Source: Alphaproteobacteria bacterium (GTDB lineage: Bacteria > Pseudomonadota > Alphaproteobacteria > Micropepsales > Micropepsaceae). From it: a stretch of 64,000 bases of DNA. The DNA is taken from assembly GCA_017308375.1 (NCBI GenBank), contig JAFKEW010000068.1:78833-142832 (forward strand), read 5' to 3'. The notes beneath the pieces are model-generated. The model saw only the letters and a list, made by a program, of their open reading frames with translations. It did no database searches and was not told the DNA's origin. The first letter of the stretch is position 1. The number at the start of each line of letters is the position of its first letter. Below, piece after piece: positions 34,898 through 45,350 of this stretch. The position numbers were made by a program, and so were the translations under genes.

Positions 34898-37617
34898 TAT
34901 TCTCCCCCGTTTTCGGAATCATCTGCGATGCACTCAACGGACACCACGCGCTCGTTCTCTTCCACCCGGAAGATCGTCACGCCGCCGGAGCCGCGCCGCT
35001 GTACACTCACCCCCGCAACCGGCACGCGAATGATCTGGCCCTGATCGCTGATCAGCATCAGATCGTCGCCTTCCTCCACCGGGAAGGCTGCCACGATAGC
35101 GGTGTTCTTCTTACCCATGTCGAGCGCCACAATGCCGGAGCCGCCGCGCCCGGTGATGCGGTATTCGTAGGAGCTGCTGCGCTTGCCGTAACCGTTTTCG
35201 GAAACCGCCAGCACGAACTGTTCGCGCGCGCCAAGGGCTGCATAGCGTTCGGGGGAAAGGGCTGCTTCCTCGCCGCCTTCATCGCCATCGTCCACCGGCT
35301 CGTCCATCGCCTCTTCACCGGTGGCGGCACGGCGCGCGGCAGCGGATTGCTTCAGATAGGCGCGTGCCTCCGCCGTCGCCGCATCGCTGTGATGCAGCAG
35401 CGACAGGCTCACCACCTCGTCGCCATCGGCAAGCTTGATGCCGCGCACGCCGGTCGAATCGCGGCCCTTGAAAACGCGGATATCGGTCAGCGGGAAGCGG
35501 ATGCACTTGCCGCCGCGGGAGGTCAGCAGCACATCGTCCTGATCGGTGCACGTGTGCACACCCACAATGCCGTCGTCCGCATCCAGCTTCATCGCGATCT
35601 TGCCGTTGCGGTTGATGTTGACGAAGTCGGACAATTCGTTGCGCCGGACATGGCCGCTGCGCGTCGCGAAGACGACGTTCAGCTTTTCCCACTCCGCTTC
35701 GTCTTCGGGCAGCGCCAGAATGCTTGAAATCCGTTCGCCGTCCGCCAGCGGCAACAGATTCACCATCGCCTTGCCGCGACCCTGGATGCGCGCCTCCGGC
35801 ACTTTCCACACCTTCATCTTGTAGGCCATGCCGGTGGAGGAGAAGAACACCAGCCAGGCATGGGTGTTGGCGGCAAAGATGTGGGTGACGAAATCCTCGT
35901 CATGCGTCGCCATGCCGGTGCGGCCTTTGCCGCCACGCCCCTGCACACGATATTCGGCCAGCGCGGTGCGCTTGATATAGCCGCCATGGGTGACGGTGAC
36001 GGCCATCTCCTCGCGCTCGATCAGCGCCTCGTCTTCCAGCTCGACTTCGGCATCGACCAGTTCGGTCAGGCGCGGAGTGGCAAACTCATCGCGGATGGCC
36101 GAAAGCTCGCCCTTCACAATGGCCAGCACCCGCGGGCGCGAGCGCAGGATGTCGAGGTAATCGGTAATCGCCACCGCCAGCGTGTTGACCTCGTCGGCGA
36201 TCTCGTCACGGCCAAGTGCGGTCAGCCGTTGCAGGCGCAATTCCAGAATGGCTTTGGCCTGTTCTTCCGACAGGCGGATGGTGCCGTCCGCCGACAGGGT
36301 GTGCCGCGGATCGGCGATCAGCGCGATCAGCGGCGCCACATCGCGGGCCGGCCAGTCGCGCGCCATCAATTGTTCGCGCGCGGTCGCCGCATCGGGCGCG
36401 GCACGGATCAGCGCGATCACATCGTCGATATTGGCCACCGCAATCGCCAGCCCGACCAGGATATGGCCGCGATCGCGCGCCTTCTTCAGTTCAAAGCGCG
36501 TGCGCCGCGTCACCACCTCCTCGCGGAAGGCGACAAAGGCGCCGATCATGTCCTTCAGATGCATCAGCCGCGGCTGACCATCATCGAGCGCCAGCATATT
36601 CACGCCGAAGCTCGTCTGCATTTCGGTGTAGCGGTGAAGCTGGTTCAACACCACCTCGGCAGAGGCATCGCGCTTCAGCTCGATCACCACGCGCATGCCG
36701 TGCCGGTCGCTTTCGTCGCGAATATCGGCAATGCCTTCCAGCCGCTTTTCGCGCACCAGTTCGGCCATGCGTTCCTGCATGCGCGCCTTGTTCACCTGAT
36801 ACGGCAGTTCGGTGACGATGATCGCTTCGCGGTCTTTGCGGATTTCCTCGACATGGGAGCGCGCGCGCATCAACACACTGCCGCGGCCGCGGGCCAGCGC
36901 CCCGCGCGCCGCCAGCTTGCCGATGATCAGCGCCCCGGTCGGAAAATCCGGCCCCGGCACGATTTCGGTCAGCGCGTCGAGCGAGATCGACGGATCTTCG
37001 ATATAGGCCAGGCAGGCGTCGATCACCTCGCCCAGATTGTGCGGCGGAATGTTGGTCGCCATGCCGACCGCGATGCCGCTGGAACCATTGGCGAGCAGGT
37101 TCGGAAAGCGCGACGGCAGCACCACCGGCTCGCGTTCCGAGGCATCGTAATTGTCGCGGAAGGCGACAGTGTCCTTGTCCAGGTCTTCGGTCAGGGCATG
37201 GGCAAGTTTCGCCCGCCGCGCCTCGGTATAACGCATCGCGGCCGGCGGATCGCCGTCGACGGAGCCGAAATTCCCCTGCCCGTCGATCAGGGGCGCACGC
37301 ATCGAAAAGCCCTGCGCCATGCGCACCAGCGCATCGTAAATCGATTGATCGCCGTGGGGGTGATATTTGCCCAGCACATCGCCCACGATGCGGCCGCATT
37401 TGCGGTAAGGCTTGTTCCAGTCGTAGCCGTTCTCGTGCATCGAAAACAGAATGCGCCGGTGCACGGGCTTCAGCCCGTCGCGCGCATCGGGCAATGCCCG
37501 CGCGACAATCACACTCATCGCATAATCGAGGTAGGAGCGTTTCAGCTCGTCTTCGATTGCAATGGGGCTGACATTTGCCCCGCCTGCTGGCGAGCCGGGC
37601 GCCGGCTGATCGCTCAA
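34897..37617 (-). CDS. gyrA: DNA gyrase subunit A
   Basis: 906 aa. It has the winged-helix/tower core with the catalytic Tyr in [14 protein letters not shown] and the C-terminal beta-pinwheel, including the GyrA box-like QGRGGKGR. The quinolone region reads [17 protein letters not shown], so the position equal to E. coli Ser83 is Gln (codon CAA) and Asp87 is kept. An acidic insert ([17 protein letters not shown]) splits two blades of the C-terminal domain. It is first in the gyrA-coaD-ppi series. Gyrase introduces negative supercoils with GyrB, which is not in the window. Confidence 0.97.
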   Translation of the reverse strand: MSDQPAPGSPAGGANVSPIAIEDELKRSYLDYAMSVIVARALPDARDGLKPVHRRILFSMHENGYDWNKPYRKCGRIVGDVLGKYHPHGDQSIYDALVRMAQGFSMRAPLIDGQGNFGSVDGDPPAAMRYTEARRAKLAHALTEDLDKDTVAFRDNYDASEREPVVLPSRFPNLLANGSSGIAVGMATNIPPHNLGEVIDACLAYIEDPSISLDALTEIVPGPDFPTGALIIGKLAARGALARGRGSVLMRARSHVEEIRKDREAIIVTELPYQVNKARMQERMAELVREKRLEGIADIRDESDRHGMRVVIELKRDASAEVVLNQLHRYTEMQTSFGVNMLALDDGQPRLMHLKDMIGAFVAFREEVVTRRTRFELKKARDRGHILVGLAIAVANIDDVIALIRAAPDAATAREQLMARDWPARDVAPLIALIADPRHTLSADGTIRLSEEQAKAILELRLQRLTALGRDEIADEVNTLAVAITDYLDILRSRPRVLAIVKGELSAIRDEFATPRLTELVDAEVELEDEALIEREEMAVTVTHGGYIKRTALAEYRVQGRGGKGRTGMATHDEDFVTHIFAANTHAWLVFFSSTGMAYKMKVWKVPEARIQGRGKAMVNLLPLADGERISSILALPEDEAEWEKLNVVFATRSGHVRRNELSDFVNINRNGKIAMKLDADDGIVGVHTCTDQDDVLLTSRGGKCIRFPLTDIRVFKGRDSTGVRGIKLADGDEVVSLSLLHHSDAATAEARAYLKQSAAARRAATGEEAMDEPVDDGDEGGEEAALSPERYAALGAREQFVLAVSENGYGKRSSSYEYRITGRGGSGIVALDMGKKNTAIVAAFPVEEGDDLMLISDQGQIIRVPVAGVSVQRRGSGGVTIFRVEENERVVSVECIADDSENGGE

Positions 37618-37751
37618 AAAACGCTCCTCAAACTGGGTGCCCGGAAACCGCCTCGGGCGGTCCCTCGGCAGGGCAGATTCTGTGCACAGGATTTAGCATT
37701 GTTCCGGCCCGCTTCGCCAGCCCGGATTGCCGCTGAAATACCGGAGAAACC

Positions 37752-38366
37752 TCAGTTTTCCGAATGCCCTGCCGTGTGCAAAATGCGTTCCAATTCCCGC
37801 CCCGCAAAGGTGGCGCGATAGGCGATCATCAGGCGGATTTTTCCGTCCCCGTTTTCGACATCCAGATAGCCATAGGTGATGCCGAGAAGGGCGCCGGTTT
37901 TCGCATCCAGCACGGGCCCGCCGCTGAAACCCTGGCCGCCATCGGCCGCATAGGTAAAGGCATTCGGGCCAAGCCGGTGCACCGCGCCCGAAACCATGCG
38001 CAAGGCGCCGCGCGCGCCCTGCCCGTAAGCCACCACCGTCTCGCCCGAATAAGGCTCACCCTGCGGCAGAACGTCCATGCCGGGATCGCGGAAGAACAGC
38101 AGATCTTCATCCGGCACACGCCCGATGATCGCATCGCGAGCAAGAAGATTGGCATTGTGCGCATTGGTGGCGGCAACGCCCGGCGCGATGCGGACCGCCA
38201 CCCCGAAACGGCCGCCGAAAATGCCGGAACTCGCAAGTGGAATGTAAGCACGCGCCACAGCCGGAAAGGCGAACCCGTTCGCGGGCGCCCCCACGGGTGC
38301 GCTGCCGGCACAGGCAGCCAGCAGCAATGCGCCACACAGCGCGATCGCTCTCGCCACACCGCTCAT
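37752..38366 (-). CDS. Lipoprotein trypsin-like serine protease
   Basis: 204 aa. A lipobox closes the signal peptide (ALCGALLLAAC). The chymotrypsin-fold marks are ATNAHN (catalytic His), an Asp in PDEDLLFF or FRDPGMD, and GQGFSGGPVLD (nucleophile Ser). It probably acts as a membrane-anchored periplasmic protease or a protease-like sensor. The ATG at 38366 gives the correct lipoprotein signal; a longer GTG frame to 38393 does not. It lies between gyrA and ssb on the same strand without clear co-regulation. Confidence 0.72.
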   Translation of the reverse strand: MSGVARAIALCGALLLAACAGSAPVGAPANGFAFPAVARAYIPLASSGIFGGRFGVAVRIAPGVAATNAHNANLLARDAIIGRVPDEDLLFFRDPGMDVLPQGEPYSGETVVAYGQGARGALRMVSGAVHRLGPNAFTYAADGGQGFSGGPVLDAKTGALLGITYGYLDVENGDGKIRLMIAYRATFAGRELERILHTAGHSEN

Positions 38367-38395
38367 GCGGAAATCCGGTACGCGCGGCTCCACGC

Positions 38396-38872
38396 CTAGA
38401 ACGGAATTTCGTCGTCCATATCGCTGCGGTCGAAATTGGTCGGCTCCGACCGCCCGCCGCCGCCACCGCCATAGCTGCCGCCGCCCGATCCGCCGCCGAA
38501 ATTCCCGCCGCCGCCTTCGCCGCGTGAATCGAGCATCTGCAGCTCACCACGGAAGTTCTGCAGCACGACCTCGGTCGAGTAGCGCTCCTGCCCGTCCTTG
38601 TCGGTGTATTTGCGGGTCTGCAACTGGCCTTCCAGATAGACCTTGGCGCCCTTGCGCAGATATTTTTCGGCCACCTCGGCAAGGTTCTTGTTGAAGATCA
38701 CCACGCGGTGCCACTCGGTCTTTTCCTTGCGCTCGCCCGATCCCTTGTCGCGCCAGCTTTCCGAAGTCGCGATGGAAAGATTGACCACCGGATCGCCGCT
38801 CTGCATGCGGCGCACTTCGGGGTCCTTGCCCAGATTCCCTACCAGGATCACCTTGTTGACGCTGCCCGCCAT
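38396..38872 (-). CDS. ssb: Single-stranded DNA-binding protein
   Basis: 158 aa. The OB fold starts [18 protein letters not shown], followed by [19 protein letters not shown] and [20 protein letters not shown]. The tail is Gly-rich and ends DMDDEIPF, the peptide that recruits partner proteins. GGAG stands before the ATG at 38872; the longer frame upstream is discarded. A LexA box lies about 120 bp upstream, so SOS induction is expected. Confidence 0.97.
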   Translation of the reverse strand: MAGSVNKVILVGNLGKDPEVRRMQSGDPVVNLSIATSESWRDKGSGERKEKTEWHRVVIFNKNLAEVAEKYLRKGAKVYLEGQLQTRKYTDKDGQERYSTEVVLQNFRGELQMLDSRGEGGGGNFGGGSGGGSYGGGGGGRSEPTNFDRSDMDDEIPF

Positions 38873-38992
38873 GCTCTTTCTCCAACGCTTCTGCCGGTCG
38901 GCATTTGATCGATCGGCGGACCCTAACGCCCGCGCCACGCCTTCGCCACACACGGGCGCAATTGCCCTGTGGACGCTCTTATATTTCTATAT

Positions 38993-39007
38993 GTTCTCTA
39001 TTTGTTC
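38993..39007. promoter_or_regulatory. LexA SOS box upstream of ssb
   Basis: GTTC-TCTATTT-GTTC, a perfect match to the alphaproteobacterial LexA site GTTC-N7-GTTC. It overlaps AT-rich promoter-like sequence reading toward ssb (TTGAAC and several TATA-like hexamers on the minus strand). Confidence 0.8.
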
Positions 39008-39024
39008 AAGTCTATTTTCTGCCC

Positions 39025-39726
39025 TCAGGCATAGGCAACCCAACCCCGCCAGGTGAAGGCCGCATAAAACAGGCTGACCTCCGAAAAACCGGCCGCACGC
39101 AGAATGGTCTCATCCGCCTCCGGGCTGAGCAGCGGGGGAAGCGTCTCCACCGCCACGCGTGCCCTTTCGGCCTCAACAGGATCAGCACCCGATGCGACAG
39201 CGAATGCCGCGTAGCGTGCAAGCCAGCGGGCGCGCTCACCGGCCCCTTGCGGAAAACTCGAATGCACGGCAACGAACGGCGCCCCCGGCTTCAACCGCCG
39301 GCGGATCTCGCGCAACGTCCGCGTGCGCTCCTCGGGCGCCAGAAAATGCAGGGTCAAAAGACAACATGCCGCATCGAACGGGCCGTCCGGCGCATCGTCG
39401 ATATAGCCCTGATGCAGGCGCGCCCGGGCCGCATCCGGCCCCAGCGTCTGCGCGGCCAGCTTCAGCATCTCCGCCGCCGGGTCCACGCCATCGAACTGCC
39501 AGCCCGGCTCGCTTTGCGCAAAGGCTTTCAGTTCCAGCCCGCCACCGGCCCCCAGAACCAGCACGCGCGCGTCTTTGGGCGCCCGCTCCGCCAGCAGAAT
39601 AGTCGCCATCCGATGCATGTCGGCAAAGCCGGGCACAAAACGCGGCGGCCCTTCTGCATAGCGGGCCACTGCGGCAGCATCGTGAAAATGTGCCTGCATT
39701 GTATGTGTATGCGCCTCATGCGGCAT
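39025..39726 (-). CDS. Class I SAM-dependent methyltransferase
   Basis: 233 aa. Motif I is VLVLGAGGGLELKAFA, motif II/III follow in QFDGVDPAAEML and DAACCLLTLHFL. The C-terminal half is typical of small-molecule methyltransferases. The substrate is not evident. Its start lies inside the end of the Rrf2 gene (11-bp overlap), so it is the likely direct target of that regulator. The ATG at 39726 is chosen since the first 13 codons of the longer frame are read over the Rrf2 end. Confidence 0.85.
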   Translation of the reverse strand: MPHEAHTHTMQAHFHDAAAVARYAEGPPRFVPGFADMHRMATILLAERAPKDARVLVLGAGGGLELKAFAQSEPGWQFDGVDPAAEMLKLAAQTLGPDAARARLHQGYIDDAPDGPFDAACCLLTLHFLAPEERTRTLREIRRRLKPGAPFVAVHSSFPQGAGERARWLARYAAFAVASGADPVEAERARVAVETLPPLLSPEADETILRAAGFSEVSLFYAAFTWRGWVAYA

Positions 39727-40177
39727 GACATATCCCCCGCTTGTGCAGTTTGCGCGGCTTCGCAAGATGGTGGAAGCCGGTCTGCAACATTGCGAGTGTC
39801 ACCTCGCCAAGGCGGGCCAGCACCAATTGTTCCGCTTCTTGAAAAGTTTGGCTCAAGGCGGCATTCACGGCCTGCTCGACCAGGCAACCCGGCTTTTCCG
39901 TCCGGTTGCCGATAGCGAAGAGTTCCGGCCGCCCCAGTGCCGCGTAAACATCGCGCAACGTTACGCGCGACAGGGCGCGTGCGAGCTGCCACCCGCCGCC
40001 ATGCCCTTTTTCGGAACGGACAAGGCCCGCTTCACGCAGGCCCGCCATGGTCCGACGGATCACCACCGGATTGGTTCCCATCGCACCCGCCAATATGTCA
40101 GAGGTTACCGGTTCATCCTGTTCTGCCAGATGCAGAAGAATGTGCAGCACGAACGATAATCGGCTATCGCGTATCAT
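39716..40177 (-). CDS. Rrf2-family transcriptional regulator
   Basis: 153 aa. The winged helix is at the N-terminus (RLSFVLHILLHLAEQDEPV then TSDILAGAMGTNPVVIRRTMAGLREAGLV and GHGGGWQLAR). Rrf2 proteins sense redox, nitric oxide or iron-sulphur state, but the three conserved Cys residues of IscR/NsrR are not evident: only one Cys (PGCLVEQAV) is seen in the right region. It heads a two-gene unit with a methyltransferase. A long palindrome covers its start codon, so it probably represses itself. Confidence 0.85.
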   Translation of the reverse strand: MIRDSRLSFVLHILLHLAEQDEPVTSDILAGAMGTNPVVIRRTMAGLREAGLVRSEKGHGGGWQLARALSRVTLRDVYAALGRPELFAIGNRTEKPGCLVEQAVNAALSQTFQEAEQLVLARLGEVTLAMLQTGFHHLAKPRKLHKRGICHAA

Positions 40178-40200
40178 GTAACTTTATATGTTACATGATA
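40172..40200 (-). promoter_or_regulatory. 11-bp perfect palindrome over the Rrf2 start codon
   Basis: TATCATGTAAC (40172-40182) and GTTACATGATA (40190-40200) are exact inverse arms with a 7-bp spacer. The spacer holds TATAAA in the minus direction, five bases before the ATG, and a TTGACT lies further upstream. This is a likely Rrf2 operator covering both the -10 box and the start of a leaderless gene. Confidence 0.65.
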
Positions 40201-40209
40201 CCACGAAAG

Positions 40210-42164
40210 TCAATTCCCGAAAATCCCGGTCAGCAGCGGTTCCAGCTTCCGTGCGCCATAGACGCTCAAATGATGTTCGTCGCGATATAGCGGAATGCCG
40301 CCCATCGCCACCCTGCAACGGCCGTTCCCGCACAGAACATCGCTGGGATGGATCACCATCACACCCGGCCGCGCCGCCAGCGTGTGGAACAGCGGCCGCG
40401 TGACGCGCTGGCGGAAGTCAAAATCCTCTTCCGGCAGGAACACCGGCCGCCCGTCGCCCGAAAGCCGGGTGCGGGCCAGCACCTGCGGCACCGCCCAGCC
40501 CACTTCCGGCACCGAGGCGATCACCACCACATGCTTCCTCGCCGCCAGCAGCGCGTCGATGGTGCGGTTCAGGCCGCGGGCGAAAATCGCCGCGTTGTCG
40601 GCCGGCCGCTTCGCCTTCGCTTGCGCATCCGAAATCGGCACGAAGCCATTGCCTTCATCGCCATAGGCGCGGCCATCGGCATTCTTGCCCCAGCGCGCAG
40701 TCAGGATGACGGTCCTGATCTCCGGCCGCTTCGCCAGTTCGATCACCTTGTTGTTGAACGTCTTGCAGCGCGGCGTGTCGGGCCGGAACACGCCTATCAG
40801 CGGCGCGCAACTCGATTCCCCGGCAAAATAGCCGCGCAGATGATGTTTCTTCGCGATGTCGGAAACCGCCGGCAAAATCGCATCGGCATGGGAATCGCCC
40901 CACAGCAGAAAACTGGGCGTGATCTTTCCCGGCGCCCCGATCTGGCAAAGGTCTTTCGCATTCACCTCCGACAGCGGCCGCGCAAAGCAATAGCGCAGCA
41001 GGCCGTCGGTATCGTGTTCCTCCGCCAGGATGCGGCGGATTTCGGGGCGGAAGCGGTCCGGCCAGCCATGCGAGGTCAGCACCGCGGCCGCAAACACGCT
41101 GACCGCCACCAGCGCCGTCCCCGCCGCGCCGAACAGCACGCGCCGCGGCACGCCACCCTGCCGGCGGCGGAACGGCTGCTCCACATAACGCCACGACAAC
41201 ACCGCCAGCCCGAACGACAGCGCGAGGCACAGCACCGTCTCGCCCGCATTCAATTCGCGATAAAGGTAATAGCGGGCGAAGACATAAACCGGCCAATGCC
41301 AGAGATAGAGCGAATAGGAAATCAACCCGACAAACACCACCGGCCGCCACGCCAATGCGCGATTGACGAAGGTGCCCGCCTCAGCGCCGCCGTAAATCAC
41401 CAGCGCGGTTCCAAGCACCGGCAACAAGGCCGCCGCGCCGGGAAAGTGCGTGGCGTCTGAATAAAACAGCACGGCACAGCCAATCAGCACCAGCCCGATC
41501 AGCGATGCCGCCTCGGCCAAAACCTTCGATCGCGGCTCCGGCACAAGACCCAGCGCCAGAAGCGCGCCCGCCATCAACTCCCACAGCCGGAACGGCACCA
41601 GATAGAACGCGGCATCGGGGCGCGTGTGAACACCCCAGATGCTGAGCGCGAGCGAGAGCAGGAACACCACGCCCACCGCCGCAATGCGTGTTTTCTGCCG
41701 CGCCGCGCGCAACGCCAGCAGAAAGGCGGGGAACAGCAGATAGAACTGCTCCTCCACCGCCAGCGACCAGGTGTGCAGCAGTGGTTTCTGGAACGCCGCC
41801 ACATCGAAATAGCCGGTCACGCTCCAGAACTGGAAATTGGAACCGAAGAACGCCGCCGCCAGCGCGCTTCTGGCATAGCGGCGGAAATCGTGCGGAAACA
41901 GGACGAACCACGCCGCAACGCTCGCCACCACCAGCAGCGCGAACAGGGCCGGAATGATCCGCCGCACCCGCCGCTCATAGAAGCGCCACAGGCTGAACCG
42001 GTCTTCCGCCATCTCGCGCGCGATCAGCGCGGTGATCAGATAGCCGGAGATGACGAAGAAAATATCGACGCGAGCGCCCTGAGCCCGTCGATATCCGGGC
42101 GATAGGTCAGCCGGGTCAGCGGGCGCGGACGCGACCGGGCAAGGGGTTCGGCGATACTGCTCAC
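40210..42164 (-). pseudogene. OafA-like acyltransferase with SGNH domain, internal deletion
   Basis: The main frame (40210 up to about 42085) encodes acyltransferase-3 membrane segments from VDIFFVISGYLI onward and a complete SGNH domain (WGDSHADAILP, late DEHHLS). The true N-terminus lies in another frame: a GTG at 42164 starts a peptide running into LTYRPDIDGLRALA. The two pieces meet near 42082 and lack about 20 residues, including the His-containing segment after GLRALA that is catalytic in this family. The missing length is about 61 bp by comparison with typical members. Such enzymes O-acylate surface polysaccharides. If the gap is an assembly error the gene is normal. Confidence 0.8.
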
Positions 42165-42270
42165 CCGGACCGTGCTAACCGCCGCGAGCCCTCAAGCCAA
42201 CCCGGAAACAACACAATGTGATCCCGCACCATGATCCCAACTGGGCTACCCTTCCTTGCCGGACCATATT

Positions 42271-42285
42271 GTTCTTGTTATGTTC
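42271..42285. promoter_or_regulatory. LexA SOS box upstream of uvrA
   Basis: GTTC-TTGTTAT-GTTC, a perfect GTTC-N7-GTTC site, with one more GTTC two bases later. It lies about 150 bp before the uvrA ATG in the space between divergent genes. The rest of this 269-bp gap shows no gene. Confidence 0.8.
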
Positions 42286-42433
42286 CTGTTCCAATGCGAT
42301 TCCAGCCGGGACGGGAGGGCTTACAAACCATGCTGCGCGGATTATATGACACCCATCCCCGAACCCCATGACCCGCCGCTTGCAAGGCATGGCTTCGCCT
42401 GCAAAAGCTAAGCGTTTGGTGCCCCGGAATCCT

Positions 42434-45339
42434 ATGCAGAAAAACATCGCCATTCGCGGCGCGCGCGAACACAATCTGAAGAATGTCGACGTGGAAATCC
42501 CGCGCGTCAGTTCCTCGAACTGATGCAGAAGCCCGATGTCGATCATATCGAGGGGCTGTCGCCCGCCATCTCCATCGAACAGAAGACGACCTCGAAAAAT
42601 CCCCGTTCGACCGTCGGCACCGTGACCGAGATCTACGATTACCTGCGGCTTCTGTTCGCCCGCGTCGGCGTGCCTTATTCGCCCGCCACCGGCCTTCCCA
42701 TCGAAAGCCAGACGGTCAGCCAGATGGCCGACCGCGTGCTGGCCCTGCCCGAAGGCACGCGGCTGTTCCTGCTCGCCCCCATCGTGCGCGGGCGCAAGGG
42801 CGAATACCGCAAGGAACTGGCGGAGCTGCAGAAGAAGGGTTTCCAGCGCGTCAAGATCGACGGCACCTTTCACGAGATCGGCAACACCCCCGCCCTCGAC
42901 AAGAAACTGAAACACGACATCGAAGTGGTGGTGGACCGCATCGTGGTGAAGAAGGACATCGGCAACCGCCTGCCCGATTCCATCGAAACCACGCTCAATC
43001 TCGCCGATGGTCTGGTGATTGCCGAATTCGCCGACGAGAAGGAAACCGGGCCGGACGGAAAGGCTGTGCCGAAACAGCTTTTGATGTCATCCAAATTTGC
43101 CTGCCCGGTTTCCGGCTTCACCATTCCGGAGATTGAGCCGCGGCTGTTCTCCTTCAACAACCCGCATGGCGCCTGCCCCACCTGTGACGGGCTCGGCACC
43201 CAGCTTTATTTCGATCCGGCGCTGATCGTGCCGGACGGCACGCTGACCTTGCGCAAAGGCGCGATTGCGCCGTGGTCGAAATCCTCCTCGCCCTATTACC
43301 TGCAGACGCTGGAGGCACTGGCCAAACACTTCAAATTCTCGCTCAACGATAGCTGGGACGATCTGCCGAAACGGGCGAAGGAGATCATTCTCTACGGCTC
43401 CGGCGATGAGGAGGTCCGCTTCATCTATGATGACGGCCTGCGCCGTTACGAGACCAAAAAGAGTTTCGAAGGCGTGATCCCGAATATGGAACGCCGCTTC
43501 AAGGAAACCGATTCCGCCTGGGTGCGGGAGGAGATGGAACGTTTTCAGGACACTTCGCCTTGCGCGGCCTGCGGCGGCTACCGCCTGAAGGCGGAGGCGC
43601 TGGCGGTAAAAATCGCCAGCCTTCACATCGGCGAAGTGTGCGCGAAATCCATCCGCGATGCCGACACCTGGTTTCGCGATCTCGACCAGCATCTGAATGC
43701 GCAGCAGAAGGAAATCGCCGCCCGCATCCTGAAGGAAATTCGCGCCCGGCTGAAATTCCTCAACAATGTCGGGCTCGAATATCTCACCCTGTCGCGCGCC
43801 TCCGGCACCCTGTCCGGCGGGGAAAGCCAGCGCATCCGGCTCGCCTCGCAGATCGGCTCCGGCCTTACAGGCGTGCTCTATGTGCTGGACGAACCGTCCA
43901 TCGGCCTGCATCAGCGCGACAACGCACGCCTGCTCGAATCGCTGAAGGGTTTGCGCGATCTCGGCAACACCGTGATCGTGGTGGAGCATGATGAGGATGC
44001 GATCCGCACCGCCGATCATGTCATCGACATGGGGCCGGGCGCCGGCATCCATGGCGGCAAGCTGGTGGCGCAAGGCACGGTGGACGACATCATGCGCTCG
44101 CCCCAAAGCCTGACCGGGCAATATCTCACCGGCATGGAACAGATCGCGGTGCCCGCCACCCGGCGCAAGGCGGCGCACAATCGCTGGGTCAAGGTGGTCG
44201 GCGCGCGGGGCAACAATCTGCAGAATGTTTCCGCCTCCATCCCGCTCGGCACCTTTACCTGCATCACCGGGGTTTCCGGCGGCGGCAAATCCACCCTTGT
44301 GATCGAAACGCTGTACAAGGCGGCGTCGAAGCGGCTGAACGGATCGCGCGAACATCCCGCCCCGCATGACCGGATCGAGGGGCTGGAATTCCTCGACAAG
44401 GTGATCGACATCGATCAAAGCCCGATCGGGCGCACGCCGCGCTCGAACCCGGCCACCTATACCGGCGCCTTCACACCCATCCGCGACTGGTTCACCGAAT
44501 TGCCGGAGGCGAAGGCCCGCGGTTACGCGCCCGGCCGCTTCTCCTTCAACGTCAAGGGCGGGCGGTGCGAGGCCTGTCAGGGCGATGGCGTCATCAAGAT
44601 CGAGATGCACTTCCTGCCCGACGTCTACGTGCAATGCGATGTCTGCAAGGGCAAGCGCTACAATCGCGAAACGCTGGAAGTGAAATTCCGCGATTATTCG
44701 ATTGCCGATGTGCTGGACATGACGGTGGAAGCCGGCGCGCAATTGTTCAAGGCGGTGCCGTCGATCCGCGAAAAGCTCGACACCCTGACCCGCGTCGGCC
44801 TCGGCTATGTCTCCATCGGCCAGCAGGCGACCACGCTTTCGGGCGGCGAAGCCCAGCGCGTGAAACTGTCAAAAGAACTCTCGCGCCGTGCCACCGGGCG
44901 CACGCTCTACATTCTGGACGAGCCGACCACCGGCCTGCATTTCCACGATGTGAAAAAGCTTCTGGAGGTGCTGCACGAACTGGTGGACAACGGCAATACC
45001 GTGGTGGTGATCGAACACAATCTGGAAGTGATCAAGACCGCGGACTGGATCGTCGATCTGGGGCCGGAAGGCGGCGACGGCGGCGGCGAAATCGTGGCCG
45101 AAGGCACGCCGGAAGATGTGGCAAAGGTTGCCCGCTCTTACACCGGGCAATATCTGAAAGCGCTGCTGAAAAACCGCAACGGTGCGGCTCGCCAATCAAC
45201 GGCTACCAAACCAGTCGCAGTCAAACCGTCTGCCGCCAAATCATCCGCTGCCAAATCCATCGTCACGAAATCCGCAGCTGCCAAACCTGCCGCTGCCAAA
45301 CGGGCCAAACCCACCCGCAAACTCAAAGCCGCGGAATAG
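42434..45339 (+). pseudogene. uvrA: Excinuclease ABC subunit A with 5' deletion removing Walker A of the first ATPase
   Basis: The ATG at 42434 opens [21 protein letters not shown], then the frame hits TGA at 42521-42523. The other frame resumes with [17 protein letters not shown] and is intact to 45339. Compared with E. coli UvrA about 38 residues are missing, including GLSGSGKSS of ATPase site I. The junction shows a GCGCG microhomology. Everything else is present: both signature motifs (LSGGE), zinc modules and the second Walker A ([10 protein letters not shown]). The C-terminus has an unusual Lys/Ala-rich tail of about 40 residues. UvrA finds DNA damage with UvrB. Translation from 42523 would give an N-truncated protein of 938 aa. 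Confidence 0.85.
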
Positions 45340-45350
45340 AAGGACCGGCA

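Noticed and set aside
35860..37821. Plus-strand open frame of 653 codons
   Set aside because: It lies opposite gyrA and has a His/Arg-rich composition typical of antisense frames.
43087..44742. Minus-strand open frame of 551 codons
   Set aside because: It is antisense to uvrA and shows no domain.
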